Assembly: GCF_000380505.1 (NCBI RefSeq) | Contig: NZ_AQYH01000008.1 | Location: 496,001-560,000 of the forward strand | Direction: 5' to 3' | DNA: 64,000 nucleotides | DNA from: Kaistia granuli DSM 23481 | GTDB taxonomy: Bacteria; Pseudomonadota; Alphaproteobacteria; Rhizobiales; Kaistiaceae | Shown here: positions 20,332-28,987 of the stretch, one piece after another | How the letters are laid out: the number at the start of each line of letters is the position of its first letter | How positions within the stretch are numbered: position 1 is the stretch's first letter | Made by a program: the position numbers and the translations under genes | The notes under the pieces: model-generated | The model's database searches: none | Told to the model about the DNA's origin: nothing | The model's input: the letters and a program-made list of their open reading frames with translations, nothing else

Positions 20332-21351
20332 CTACGCGGGCGCGTGGTTCTTCTTGTAGTCGGCCATCAGCGACAGGAGCTCGAACATCACCACCATCGC
20401 GTTCATGGCGGTGATGTTGTTCGGGTTGTCCTTGGTCGGCATGATGCAGACGACGTCGGCGCCGACGACGTTCAGCCCGCGCAGGCCCTGCAGCATGCGC
20501 ATGGCGTCGCCGATGCGGATGCCGGGATAGCCCGGCTCGAGGTTGGAGACGCCGGGGGCGTCGGCCGGATCGAGCGAATCGAGGTCAAAGGTGACGTAGA
20601 CCGGCAGGTCGCCGATGCGCTCGCGCGTGGTCTTCACCACGCCCTGGACGCCGATCTCCTCGATCTCGTCCATGCCGATGATGCGGTAGCCGAGCTCTTC
20701 GCTGGTGTTCTTCGAGCCGGGCGTGCCGACATTCGGACGAATGCCGATCTGGGTGGAGGCGTGGGCGTCGACATGGCCTTCCTCGACCGTGTAGCTCGCC
20801 CAATGCGCCGAGGAGCGGCGGCTGCCAAGCCAATGCGGCATGTGGCGGTAGCTGTCGGTATGGGCGTCGAAATGCACCAGGGCCACCTTCTGGCCGTTGG
20901 TCAGCTTCGAATGCGGGCCGGCGACCGACTTCAGGAGCGGGCCGGTGATGCCATGGTCGCCGCCCATCGAGACGAGGCGCGTGCCGACATCGTTGAAGCG
21001 GCGGGCATAGGCTTCGATATGCTGGACGCAGACGTCGTTGACCATCGCCTCGGGCAGCGGCACGTCGCCGGCGTCGTTGATGCGGGCGAGATCCCAGGGC
21101 GTGATGCCGAAGCGGCCATGGCTGCGGCGGTACTGGGCCGAGACATTGCGGACGGCGCGCGGGCCGAGATGCTGGTCACGCTCGGTCGAGCCATTGCCGG
21201 AGCTGTGCGGAACGCCGAGCAGCGCGATGTCGCTGGCGGCCGGATCCTCGTTCCACTCGCAGCGGAAGAAGGTCGGGATGCCCCACCAGTACCAGCGGCC
21301 CATGTCCTTGCGCGCGGCGTCGAAGTCGAATTCGGTCATAGCGGTTTCCAT
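20332..21351 (-). CDS. Agmatinase-family ureohydrolase (guanidino-acid hydrolase)
   Basis: Manganese ureohydrolase of 339 aa that removes urea from a guanidino compound. The three metal-binding motifs are present: GGDHGITGP, HFDAHTDSY and YVTFDLDSLDPADAPG. The length and N-terminal extension match the agmatinase/guanidinobutyrase/guanidinopropionase group better than arginase. A second in-frame ATG four codons in (21339) has a better GGAAA site. The next gene downstream is a GabD-type dehydrogenase, which fits 4-guanidinobutyrate to GABA to succinate. Agmatine is the alternative substrate. Confidence 0.88.
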   Translation of the reverse strand: METAMTEFDFDAARKDMGRWYWWGIPTFFRCEWNEDPAASDIALLGVPHSSGNGSTERDQHLGPRAVRNVSAQYRRSHGRFGITPWDLARINDAGDVPLPEAMVNDVCVQHIEAYARRFNDVGTRLVSMGGDHGITGPLLKSVAGPHSKLTNGQKVALVHFDAHTDSYRHMPHWLGSRRSSAHWASYTVEEGHVDAHASTQIGIRPNVGTPGSKNTSEELGYRIIGMDEIEEIGVQGVVKTTRERIGDLPVYVTFDLDSLDPADAPGVSNLEPGYPGIRIGDAMRMLQGLRGLNVVGADVVCIMPTKDNPNNITAMNAMVVMFELLSLMADYKKNHAPA

Positions 21352-21419
21352 TTGCTCGGGGCGAGCGAAGCCGTGGCGCGAGCAGGCGCCGGGCGGCCCG
21401 GTCCCAAATTCAGGGGCGG

Positions 21420-22142
21420 TTAGTGCTGGAGTTGCGACAGGAAGGTCTTGGCCCGGGGCGACGTTGCCGCGGTGAAGAACTGCTCGGGCGGCGCGACCTC
21501 GACGATCTGGCCCTTGTCCATGAAGACGATCTGGTCGGCGACCTTGCGGGCGAAAGCCATTTCGTGCGTCACGCAGACCATGGTCATGCCGTCGCCGGCG
21601 AGCTCCACCATCACGTCGAGCACTTCGCCGACCATTTCCGGATCGAGAGCCGAGGTTGGTTCGTCGAACAGCATGACCTTGGGCTCCATGCAGAGCGCGC
21701 GAGCAATGGCGACGCGCTGCTGCTGGCCACCCGAGAGCTGGGTCGGATATTTGTCCGCCTGCTCGCTGATGTGGACGCGCTTCAGATACTGGTACGCCCG
21801 CTCGGTCGCCTGGGCGCGGGTGAGCTTGCGCGCCATCATCGGCGCGAGGATGCAGTTCTCGAGGATGGTCAGGTGCGGGAACAGGTTGAAGTTCTGGAAC
21901 ACCATGCCGACCTCGCGCCGCACCGCCTCGCAGCTGCGGCGGTTCTTCGGCTCGACGCCGTCGATTGAAACGACGCCGGTGTCATGCGGAGCGAGGTAGT
22001 TCATGCAGCGGATCAGGGTCGACTTGCCGGAGCCAGACGGCCCGCAGATGACGACCTTGGCACCCTTGGCGATGGACAGGCTGACCTTGTCCAGCACGAG
22101 AAAGTCGCCGTAGCGCTTGGAGATATTGTCGACGCGGATCAT
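21420..22142 (-). CDS. Polar amino-acid ABC transporter ATPase (second importer)
   Basis: Cytoplasmic ATPase of 240 aa. Walker [10 protein letters not shown], signature LSGGQQQR, Walker [14 protein letters not shown] and the switch His in CVTHEMAFA are all present. I take the ATG at 22142 (MIRVDNISKRYG); an in-frame TTG at 22163 would add seven residues. It is last in a leftward operon of binding protein, permease and ATPase, upstream of the agmatinase and GabD genes. This suggests import of arginine-, agmatine- or guanidinobutyrate-like compounds. Confidence 0.92.
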   Translation of the reverse strand: MIRVDNISKRYGDFLVLDKVSLSIAKGAKVVICGPSGSGKSTLIRCMNYLAPHDTGVVSIDGVEPKNRRSCEAVRREVGMVFQNFNLFPHLTILENCILAPMMARKLTRAQATERAYQYLKRVHISEQADKYPTQLSGGQQQRVAIARALCMEPKVMLFDEPTSALDPEMVGEVLDVMVELAGDGMTMVCVTHEMAFARKVADQIVFMDKGQIVEVAPPEQFFTAATSPRAKTFLSQLQH

Positions 22143-22175
22143 TTCGGACACGGAGATCACCAATCGAAATGAGGG

Positions 22176-22913
22176 TCAGGAGCGGCGGTAGAAGGCCATC
22201 GCCTTCTGCAGCATGCCAGGCGCGGCCGCAGCGGCGGAGGTGTTCCAGACCAGGCGGCGCTCGAGCCGCGACTGCAGGAAGACCAGCACGTAGACCATGA
22301 CCAGGTAATAGACCAAGGCGGCGGCGTAGTACTCGGTGAACTGGAAGGTGGTCGCCACGGCGCGCGAGGTGACACTCATCAGCTCGGAGAGCGAGATGAC
22401 CGAAGCGAGCGACGTAATCTTCAGAAGCGTTATGAACTCGTTGGCGGTCGAGGGCAGCGCCACGCGCACCGCCTGCGGCAGCAGGATCTTGCGCAGGATC
22501 TGGAACCGCGTCAGGCCGAGCGCGACACCCGCCGCCTTCTGGCCGGGATCAATGGCGCCGAGTGCCGCTCGGTTGATTTCGGTCTGGTAGGCGGCCTCGT
22601 TCAGGCTGAGCGCGATCCAGGCCGCCAGGAAGGGCGAGAACCAAGGCTCGCGGAAGACCGGGAAGAACTGCGGCAGCGCGTTCCAGACGAACAGCAGCTG
22701 CAGCAGCGTCGGCGCGCCGCGCAGGACGCCCAGGACGCCCTTGACGAGCCAGCGCAGCAGACTGGGTGGCCCGCTGATGTAAAGGGCGGCGGGGATGGAA
22801 ATCAGGATGCCGACGCCATGCGACAGCAGCGCCAGAAAGACCGTGACCAGGGCTCCGTTCAGGAACGCGGTCGAGAACAGCGCCCCGAAGAAGACCGAGC
22901 TATCAAAGGCCAT
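22176..22913 (-). CDS. Polar amino-acid ABC transporter permease (second importer)
   Basis: Inner-membrane permease of 245 aa with about five membrane helices. LRGAPTLLQLLFVW and the EAA loop around AAGVALGLTRFQILRKILLPQA are typical of the HisM/GlnP family. It is the only permease in this importer, so a homodimer is likely. It sits between the binding protein (25-base gap) and the ATPase. Confidence 0.91.
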   Translation of the reverse strand: MAFDSSVFFGALFSTAFLNGALVTVFLALLSHGVGILISIPAALYISGPPSLLRWLVKGVLGVLRGAPTLLQLLFVWNALPQFFPVFREPWFSPFLAAWIALSLNEAAYQTEINRAALGAIDPGQKAAGVALGLTRFQILRKILLPQAVRVALPSTANEFITLLKITSLASVISLSELMSVTSRAVATTFQFTEYYAAALVYYLVMVYVLVFLQSRLERRLVWNTSAAAAAPGMLQKAMAFYRRS

Positions 22914-22938
22914 GTCGTATCTCCATCCCCGCCCGCGA

Positions 22939-23763
22939 TTATTGGCTCACGCCGGGAACGAGGCTGTCGACCGAGGTGCCCCACTTCTTGGCGACTTCGG
23001 CGAGCGTGCCTTCCTTGACGAGGGCGGCGACGGCCGCGCTGACGGCGGCTTCGTCACCGTCGATGCGCTTGACGAACACGGCGAAATCGCTGGTGTCGGG
23101 GAAGGCGTAGATGGTCTTGAACTGGCCGGGCTTCTGCAGGTTGCGGTAGGCCAGTTCCGTATCCTGCGACACGGCCGCGTCGGCACGGCCGACCAGCACC
23201 TGCTGGATGACGTCGGTCTGCTTCGGGTAGGTCTGGATCTGGATGGCGGGACGGCCGTCCTTGGCGAGCGCCTCGTTGATCTTTTCGAGGCGGGCGAGAT
23301 AGCTGGTGCCGGCCTGGACGGCGACGGTCTTGCCGGACAGCTCGGCCGCATCGGCGATGGCGAGATCCGACTTCTCGGCCGCGAAGACGACGACGGCGGT
23401 GGAGAAATACGGGATGCCCGGATAGGAGGCGACGCGCTCGGGCGTCAGCGGAATGCCGCTGATCACGGCGTCGCAGCGGCCAGCGTCGAGACCGGGAAGC
23501 AGGCCGGTGAACTCGGAGACGACGATACGGGATTCAACGCCCCAATGGGTGGCCAGCGCCTTGGCGAGGTCGATGTCGAAGCCGACCGGTTCCGCATTGC
23601 CGGCGCTCTCGAAGAACTCCATCGGCGGGAAGGTCGCGTCGGTGCAGACGGTGAATACCTTGTCCCCAACAAAAGACGGCTGCGCATCGGCGGCAATGGA
23701 CGGTACCGTTGCTGCGGCGAACGCAAGGGCGCACAAAATTCCGGTCTTGAATGACTTCGACAC
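22939..23763 (-). CDS. Polar amino-acid ABC transporter substrate-binding protein (second importer)
   Basis: Periplasmic family 3 binding protein of 274 aa with a signal peptide ending near SIAADA. The mature domain starts with VCTDATFPPMEFFESAGNAEPVGFDIDLAKAL, and the hinge segment is SGKTVAVQAGTSYL. It starts at a GTG preceded by AGAGGGGAA. It is divergent from the XRE-cupin regulator gene, with a TTCG-type inverted repeat between them, and is likely controlled by it. Confidence 0.92.
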   Translation of the reverse strand: MSKSFKTGILCALAFAAATVPSIAADAQPSFVGDKVFTVCTDATFPPMEFFESAGNAEPVGFDIDLAKALATHWGVESRIVVSEFTGLLPGLDAGRCDAVISGIPLTPERVASYPGIPYFSTAVVVFAAEKSDLAIADAAELSGKTVAVQAGTSYLARLEKINEALAKDGRPAIQIQTYPKQTDVIQQVLVGRADAAVSQDTELAYRNLQKPGQFKTIYAFPDTSDFAVFVKRIDGDEAAVSAAVAALVKEGTLAEVAKKWGTSVDSLVPGVSQ

Positions 23764-23850
23764 GACAATTCCCCTCTTGGAAACGGGGCAGATTTCCTCC
23801 TACCCCTTATCTATACTGTCCTACCCGGATTTCTCTATAAGTCAACTAAT

Positions 23851-23865
23851 TTCGTTTTTAGCGAA
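23851..23865. promoter_or_regulatory. Inverted-repeat operator, site 1 of 2
   Basis: TTCGTTTTTAGCGAA lies between the divergent importer operon and the XRE-cupin gene, 43 bases upstream of the latter. It matches the site at 26250 (TTCGCTTACAGCGAA) in 12 of 15 positions, with identical outer arms TTCG and AGCGAA. It is the probable binding site of the XRE-cupin regulator and would allow autoregulation. Confidence 0.65.
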
Positions 23866-23908
23866 CATGCGGTATGAGGGTGATGCACCCTGAGTTCAAG
23901 GATTACCG

Positions 23909-24496
23909 ATGAAGACGGACACTTCGCCCGCCGCGAGCAAGCCCCAGAAGCCGGCGCCGAAATTCGGCGGCCTGATCAAGGAGCGCCGCCGGCAGCTCAA
24001 CCTCACTCTGGAAAGCGTGGCCAAGACGGTCGAACTGACGAAGAGTTTTCTGAGCGACATCGAAAACGACAAGACCTCACCCTCCGTCGCCTCGCTTGTG
24101 CGCCTGTGCGACGCGCTGGGGCTGTCGATCGGCGATCTGTTCAATTCGACGATCTCGACCGTCGTGCGGGCCGACGAGCGGCCGAAGGTCTCATTCGGCG
24201 GCACCGGCGTCTCGGATTCTCTGCTGACCGCCAGCAACAGCACGCGCCTGCAGGCGCTCTGGACCGAGATAGAGCCGCTCGGCACCGGCGGCGAGAAGCT
24301 TTATTCGCTGCGCGCCGACGAGGAGTTCATCCATGTCGTATCGGGCACGCTGATCGTTCGCATGGAGGACGAGAGCTTCGAGCTCAATGCCGGGGATTCG
24401 ATGACCTTCGACCCCCGCCTGCTGCACACCTTCCTGAACCCCTCCTCCACCGAGCGGACGGTCGCGATCTTCGTGATGACGCCGCGACCGTCCTGA
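23909..24496 (+). CDS. XRE family regulator with C-terminal cupin domain
   Basis: Regulator of 195 aa of the PuuR type. The N-terminal helix-turn-helix (about residues 18-72) shows GGLIKERRRQLNLTLESVAK and SFLSDIENDKTSPSVASLVRLCDALG. The C-terminal cupin (about 120-190) has EFIHVVSGTLIVRMEDESFELNAGDSMTFDP and LLHTFLNP. XRE-cupin proteins commonly sense small metabolites such as polyamines or amino acids. Two matching inverted repeats lie upstream of its divergent neighbour and of the FAD oxidase, which defines a plausible regulon. The ATG follows an AAGG ribosome site. Confidence 0.92.
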   Translation: MKTDTSPAASKPQKPAPKFGGLIKERRRQLNLTLESVAKTVELTKSFLSDIENDKTSPSVASLVRLCDALGLSIGDLFNSTISTVVRADERPKVSFGGTGVSDSLLTASNSTRLQALWTEIEPLGTGGEKLYSLRADEEFIHVVSGTLIVRMEDESFELNAGDSMTFDPRLLHTFLNPSSTERTVAIFVMTPRPS

Positions 24497-24499
24497 CCG

Positions 24500-24889
24500 T
24501 CAGGCGCGCTTGACGGCGACGACGTCGATTTCGACGAGAAGGCCCTTGGCGACGAAGCCCGAGACGATGACGACGGTGGAAGCCGGCGGCGGCTCGGGCA
24601 TCAGCCGGTCGCGCACGGTCTTGTAGGCGCCGACATCGTCATAGCTGGTCAGATAGCCCGTCACCTTGACGACGTCGGCCAGCGTCAGTCCCTCGGAAGC
24701 CAGCAGCGTCTCGATGTGCTTCCAGGTCAGCTCGGCCTGGCGCTCGGCGCCCTCGGCGATGCTGCCATCCTCGTTCAGGCCGACCTGGCCGGACAGGAAG
24801 ACGAATTCGGCATTGGCCGGCGCGACCGCGACCTGCGAATAGCGGCTCGGCGGCTGCGGAGCGGCGGGCGGATTGGCAAAGCGGATCAT
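24500..24889 (-). CDS. RidA family protein (reactive imine/enamine deaminase)
   Basis: Small trimeric-barrel protein of 129 aa. RidA proteins hydrolyse reactive 2-aminoacrylate-type imines made during amino-acid breakdown. The family pattern is seen in YSQVAVAPANAEFVFLSGQVGLNEDGSIAEG and in VVKVTGYLTSYDD. The ATG at 24889 has GAAAGG about seven bases upstream; an upstream in-frame start adds 14 unlike residues. It is 19 bases downstream of the FAD oxidase gene and so in its operon, fitting removal of imines released by that oxidase. Confidence 0.88.
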   Translation of the reverse strand: MIRFANPPAAPQPPSRYSQVAVAPANAEFVFLSGQVGLNEDGSIAEGAERQAELTWKHIETLLASEGLTLADVVKVTGYLTSYDDVGAYKTVRDRLMPEPPPASTVVIVSGFVAKGLLVEIDVVAVKRA

Positions 24890-24908
24890 GATGAGCCTTT
24901 CGGTGGGA

Positions 24909-26237
24909 TCAGGAGCGGGAAGGACGATCAAGCCAATCCAGGAAGCGGTAATATTCGCCGATGACGGGAATGAACCACGGATTGCCGGTGTAGCCGGGCA
25001 CGGTCTTGATCGGATTGAAGGCGAAGGCGCTTTCCTCGCCGGCGCCGAGGATGTCGCCGGCGAGGCAGTTGCCGAAATGGCTCATCAGCGCGACGCCCTG
25101 GCCGCAGCAGCCGAGCGCGTAGTGGACGCCCTCATGCGAACCGAGATGCGGCAGCGAATCGAAGGTGAAAGCGACGTTGCCGGTCCAGCTATGGGTGACG
25201 CCCACGCCCGCGAGGCTCGGGAACACCTCGGCCATGGACAGGCGCAGCCGGCGCGCGCTTTCGAGAACGCTGATCGGCCGGAAGCTGGTGCGCCCACCGA
25301 AGATCATGCGGCGGCCATCCGGCGACAGCCGGTAATAGTAGAGGTTGCGCTTGGTGTCCTGGATCATGCGCTCGCCGGGGATCAGAGCCTGGAGGCGGCC
25401 GGGATCGAGCTCTTCCGTGGCGATGATGTAGCTGCCGATCGGGATGACGCGGCGCTTGAACCACGACAGGCCGCCATCCGTATAGGCATTGGTGGCGACG
25501 ACGACGCGGCCGGCGCGTACCGTTCCCTTGGCCGTCGTCAGCACGAACTGACCGGCCTCCTTCGTCATCGCCTCGACGCGGCAGCGCGTGACGAAGCGGA
25601 CGCCGGCCTCACGACAGGCCCGTACCAGCCCGGCGTGATAGCGCGCGGGATGCAGGCCGCCGGCAAAGGTGGTGACCCGGCCGCCGTGGTAGAGGCCGGA
25701 ATTCAGTTCCTGAAGCTGGTCGGCCTTTGCCACCATCCGCGTCTCAACGCCGAGCGCGTCCAACTGCTCGGCCTCCCGCGCCAGATCGTCATAGTGCTTC
25801 GGTGCATAGGCGGCGAAATACATGCCGTAGCGCCGGTAGCCGCAGTCGATCTCATTCTCGGAGATCAGCTTCTCGAGGAAGAGGACCGAATTCTGCGCCT
25901 CGAAGAAGATCCGGTCCGCCCGCTCCTTGCCGTAGGTCTTGACCAGCTGCGGGTGCGAGACCTTGAGGGTGCCGGAGACCATGCCGCCATTGCGCGTGCT
26001 GCCGCCTTCGCCGAGCTCGCCGGCTTCGACGACCAGGACCCTGGTGCCCGCCCGGGCCAGCCGCAAGGCGGCGCAAAGGCCGGTATAGCCCGAGCCGATG
26101 ACGGCGACGTCGACGGCGCCGGCAGGCAGCGGCTGATCCTGCCCCCTATCGCGGGCGTGCCACCAATAGGGACTTTGAGATATGGCTGAGCTGGCGGTGC
26201 CATCGAGCGACAAAGTACCCTCCAAAAAATCCCGCAT
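24909..26237 (-). CDS. FAD-dependent oxidoreductase, gamma-glutamylputrescine oxidase-like
   Basis: DAO-superfamily flavoenzyme of 442 aa. The N terminus has SPYWWHARDRG followed by the FAD fold VAVIGSGYTGLCAALRLARAG, the layout of the PuuB/OrdL group. The C terminus has GCCGQGVALMSHFG. It likely oxidises a primary or secondary amine to an aldehyde with release of ammonia and peroxide. An inverted-repeat operator lies 13 bases upstream of the start codon. With RidA, the ureohydrolase and GabD it forms an amine-to-succinate route under an XRE-cupin regulator. Confidence 0.88.
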   Translation of the reverse strand: MRDFLEGTLSLDGTASSAISQSPYWWHARDRGQDQPLPAGAVDVAVIGSGYTGLCAALRLARAGTRVLVVEAGELGEGGSTRNGGMVSGTLKVSHPQLVKTYGKERADRIFFEAQNSVLFLEKLISENEIDCGYRRYGMYFAAYAPKHYDDLAREAEQLDALGVETRMVAKADQLQELNSGLYHGGRVTTFAGGLHPARYHAGLVRACREAGVRFVTRCRVEAMTKEAGQFVLTTAKGTVRAGRVVVATNAYTDGGLSWFKRRVIPIGSYIIATEELDPGRLQALIPGERMIQDTKRNLYYYRLSPDGRRMIFGGRTSFRPISVLESARRLRLSMAEVFPSLAGVGVTHSWTGNVAFTFDSLPHLGSHEGVHYALGCCGQGVALMSHFGNCLAGDILGAGEESAFAFNPIKTVPGYTGNPWFIPVIGEYYRFLDWLDRPSRS

Positions 26238-26249
26238 ACACGAACAAAG

Positions 26250-26264
26250 TTCGCTTACAGCGAA
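26250..26264. promoter_or_regulatory. Inverted-repeat operator, site 2 of 2
   Basis: TTCGCTTACAGCGAA is a perfect 6-bp inverted repeat with a 3-base spacer, just upstream of the FAD oxidase start codon. It is the better of two matching sites (see 23851) and probably overlaps that gene's promoter. The spacer to the right (26265-26649, about 385 bases) has no gene I can support. Confidence 0.65.
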
Positions 26265-26649
26265 TTATCGGAGAGAACAAGAGTGCTCGATGCCTGTCGG
26301 CCCGAATGGCTGACATCGAGGCGCCGGGCCCGGCGGGGGGCGAGCGCTTCCATCCCATCGCAGACAAACTCGCCACGGCCGAGCCGGCGCTGTCCGGAAC
26401 GGGTGAAGCATGCCGGTGGGACGGCGGCAGGATCGGTTCGGCTTGGTTGGCTGTGTCCCGAGAGCGACGTTCGCACGAGTATGGACCACCTTCCAACCTG
26501 GCTTGGGCAGCCCTCCTGGAAGCACACCGGAGATTCGTTACGGCGGGTCGATCTCTGTCCAGCTGCAGCGTGCCAGCCCAGATCGACTGATCCAACCACC
26601 ACATGGCTCCGTACAAGTTTCGATCACAACGTCTGACCGGAGTGAGGCG

Positions 26650-27153
26650 ATGTACAGCAGCAAGCTGAGACTGGTGGTTTTCGTGATACTGACCCTGTCG
26701 GGCTTCGTACCCGCGTCGGCCGGAGCTTTCTCCCTGGAAGGCTATTTCTCCGGCAAGACCTCCGCTGTTGGCAGCTTCAGCGCGATCAACGGCGTGAAGC
26801 GCGACTTCACCGTTGATCTCCGAGGCACGTGGAACGGCCAGACCCTGACACTGGTCGAGGACTTCGTCTATTCCGACGGCGAGCGCGACCGCAAGACGTG
26901 GCGCTTTCGCAAGATCGCGCCAAACCAGTATCGCGGCACGCGCGAGGATGTCGTCGGCGACACCTTGGTGACCATCACCGGCAATACGGCGCGCTTCACC
27001 TATCTGGTCGATCTGGATGCCGCCCGGAAACGCAATCGCGTTCGCTTCCACGACACGATGACGCTGCAGGACAACGGCCGGCTGATCAACAACGCCACGA
27101 TCACCAAGTTTGGACTGCCCGTCGCCAAGACCCGAGTCGAATTCAGCCGCTGA
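26650..27153 (+). CDS. DUF3833 family exported protein
   Basis: Protein of 167 aa with an N-terminal hydrophobic signal segment ending near PASAGA. The rest matches the DUF3833 pattern: GYFSGKTSAVGSFSA, RDFTVDLRGTWNG, LVEDFVYSDGERDRKTWRF and a C-terminal INNATITKFGLPV. The fold resembles a lipocalin-like barrel, and its function is unknown. Family members often occur with MFS, DUF2177 and cyclopropane-fatty-acid synthase genes in oxidative membrane-stress clusters, and the two genes that follow fit part of that set. The ATG has GGAGTGAGG just upstream. Confidence 0.82.
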   Translation: MYSSKLRLVVFVILTLSGFVPASAGAFSLEGYFSGKTSAVGSFSAINGVKRDFTVDLRGTWNGQTLTLVEDFVYSDGERDRKTWRFRKIAPNQYRGTREDVVGDTLVTITGNTARFTYLVDLDAARKRNRVRFHDTMTLQDNGRLINNATITKFGLPVAKTRVEFSR

Positions 27154-27227
27154 CGCGCCGCCGCCCGGCCTGGGTGGCGGCGTCGACGCGCCAGCCATCG
27201 CCAACGAAAGTGGGAGAGGATTTCATC

Positions 27228-27626
27228 ATGCCGGTTCCCCTCAGGAAGCCTCTGTGGCTTGCCGTCATCGCCGCCGGATGCACGGCGGCAGCGCCGGCAA
27301 CCGCGGCGGAACTCAGCGGGCCCGAAATCAAGGCTCTGATCGGCGGCGAGAAAGTCCGCCTGAGCACGCCGTTCGGCATCGCCCTGCCGCTTGAATATCG
27401 CAAGGATGGCGTGGTCCTCGGCGATGTCTCCGGCTTCTCGGCGGCGCGCATGCTGGCGCCGAGCGAAAAGGGACGGTGGTGGGTCGCCGGAAATTCGCTC
27501 TGCCAGAAATGGCCGACCTGGTATGATGGCCGCCAGTTCTGCTTCAAGATCACGTCGCTGGGTGGCGGCAAGATCACCTGGCTGCGCGACGACGGCGCTT
27601 CCGGCACAGCCCGGGTCGGGCCGTAG
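27228..27626 (+). CDS. Small exported protein of unknown function
   Basis: Protein of 132 aa with a clear signal peptide ending near APATAAE. The mature part has paired cysteines and aromatics in NSLCQKWPTWYDGRQFCF, reminiscent of small secreted DUF995-like proteins, but I cannot assign a family firmly. A GGGAGAGGA ribosome site precedes the ATG. It lies between the DUF3833 gene and an MFS gene whose GTG overlaps its stop by one base (TAGTG), so the three are probably one operon. Confidence 0.75.
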   Translation: MPVPLRKPLWLAVIAAGCTAAAPATAAELSGPEIKALIGGEKVRLSTPFGIALPLEYRKDGVVLGDVSGFSAARMLAPSEKGRWWVAGNSLCQKWPTWYDGRQFCFKITSLGGGKITWLRDDGASGTARVGP

Positions 27627-28987
27627 TGGCCCACGACGGAGGATCGGACCCGGGACTGCCGGGACGGACCGCGCTTGTCGCCTATGCCTTGCCGGCGGTG
27701 CCGCTGGCCGCCATCGCCCTGCCGCTCTATGTGATCGTGCCGACCTTCTATGCCGACCATCTCGGAATCTCGCTCGCGGCGATCGGCACGGTGCTACTTT
27801 TCATCCGCCTGATCGACGCCGCCAGCGATCCCGTGATCGGCTGGCTGTCGGACCAGGTGGCGCCGAAATCAGGGCGAAGGCGGACGGTCTTCCTGCTGTC
27901 GCTGCCCTTGACGACCTTGTCGGCCTTCATGGTGTTCTGGCCGACCGGCAACGCCGGTATCGGCTATCTCGCCTTCTGGGGCATCCTGCTCTCGATCGGC
28001 TATACGGCGACGCTGCTGCCCTATACCGCCTGGGGCGCCGAGCTTTCGACCGAGTATCGCGGTAGGGCGATTGTCTCGGCCTGTCGCGAAGGTGCGACGC
28101 TGGTCGGCACGCTGATCGCGATCGTCCTGCCATTTGCCGTCGGCATGGACCGGATCGACGGCTTTCACGGACTGGCGGCCGTCGCGGCGTTCATTCTCGT
28201 CGCTGTTCCGGTCTTCGGCCTTGTGGCAGTTTGCGCCGTGCCGGAACCGGCCAATCGCTCGACGTCGCGGCTGTCGCTTCTCGACAGCCTGCGCCATCTC
28301 GTTCGCAATCGGTCCTTTGTCCGTCTGGTCGCCGCCTTTCTCCTGAACGGTTTCGCCAATGCGATTCCCGCGACGCTGTTCCTCTATTTCGTATCCGAGC
28401 GGCTGGGGGCGGAAGCGCTGCGCGGGCCGCTGCTGTTCCTCTATTTTCTCTGCGGCATCCTGGGTGTCCCGATCGCCGTCTGGGTCTCCGCCAGGGCCGG
28501 CAAGCATCGCAGCTGGTGCGGCGCGATGATCCTTGCCTGCATCGTGTTCTTCTTTTCCGGCTTCCTCGGCGCTGGCGATATCGCCGCCTTTGCCGTCATC
28601 TGCGCATTGACCGGCGTGCTGCTCGGCTTCGATCTCGCGCTTCCGCCGGCGATCCAGGCCGATGTCATTGATTGCGACACGGCGCTCTCCGGCGAACAAC
28701 GCACGGGCGTCTATTTCGCCGCCTGGGGGCTGGCCACCAAGCTGTCGTTGGCGCTCGCCGTCGGCCTGGTTTTTCCAGTCCTTGCATGGTCTGGTTTCGT
28801 GCCGGGAAGCGATGCCGCCGTGCCCGAATCTGCGCTCGATACCCTGGCGATGCTCTATGCGTGGCTGCCGATCCTGCCGAAGCTGGCGGCGATCGCCATC
28901 ATGTGGAATTTCCCGCTCGGGCAAGACGCGCAGGTCGCGCTGCGCACCCGCATCGATGCCGCCGCCCGGAGGCCGGACACCGCCTGA
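27626..28987 (+). CDS. MFS transporter, GPH/MelB-like (MFS_2)
   Basis: Twelve-helix transporter of 453 aa. The glycoside-pentoside-hexuronide signature is seen as DAASDPVIGWLSDQVAPKSGRRRTVFL. The N-terminal half also shows PYTAWGAELSTEYRGRA, again typical of this family. It begins at a GTG overlapping the previous stop codon. Its stop is directly adjacent to the stop of the convergent DUF2177 gene. Family members take up sugars, but those found with DUF3833 and DUF2177 are usually uncharacterised. The sequence and composition are normal right up to the border of the anomalous region. Confidence 0.9.
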   Translation: MAHDGGSDPGLPGRTALVAYALPAVPLAAIALPLYVIVPTFYADHLGISLAAIGTVLLFIRLIDAASDPVIGWLSDQVAPKSGRRRTVFLLSLPLTTLSAFMVFWPTGNAGIGYLAFWGILLSIGYTATLLPYTAWGAELSTEYRGRAIVSACREGATLVGTLIAIVLPFAVGMDRIDGFHGLAAVAAFILVAVPVFGLVAVCAVPEPANRSTSRLSLLDSLRHLVRNRSFVRLVAAFLLNGFANAIPATLFLYFVSERLGAEALRGPLLFLYFLCGILGVPIAVWVSARAGKHRSWCGAMILACIVFFFSGFLGAGDIAAFAVICALTGVLLGFDLALPPAIQADVIDCDTALSGEQRTGVYFAAWGLATKLSLALAVGLVFPVLAWSGFVPGSDAAVPESALDTLAMLYAWLPILPKLAAIAIMWNFPLGQDAQVALRTRIDAAARRPDTA

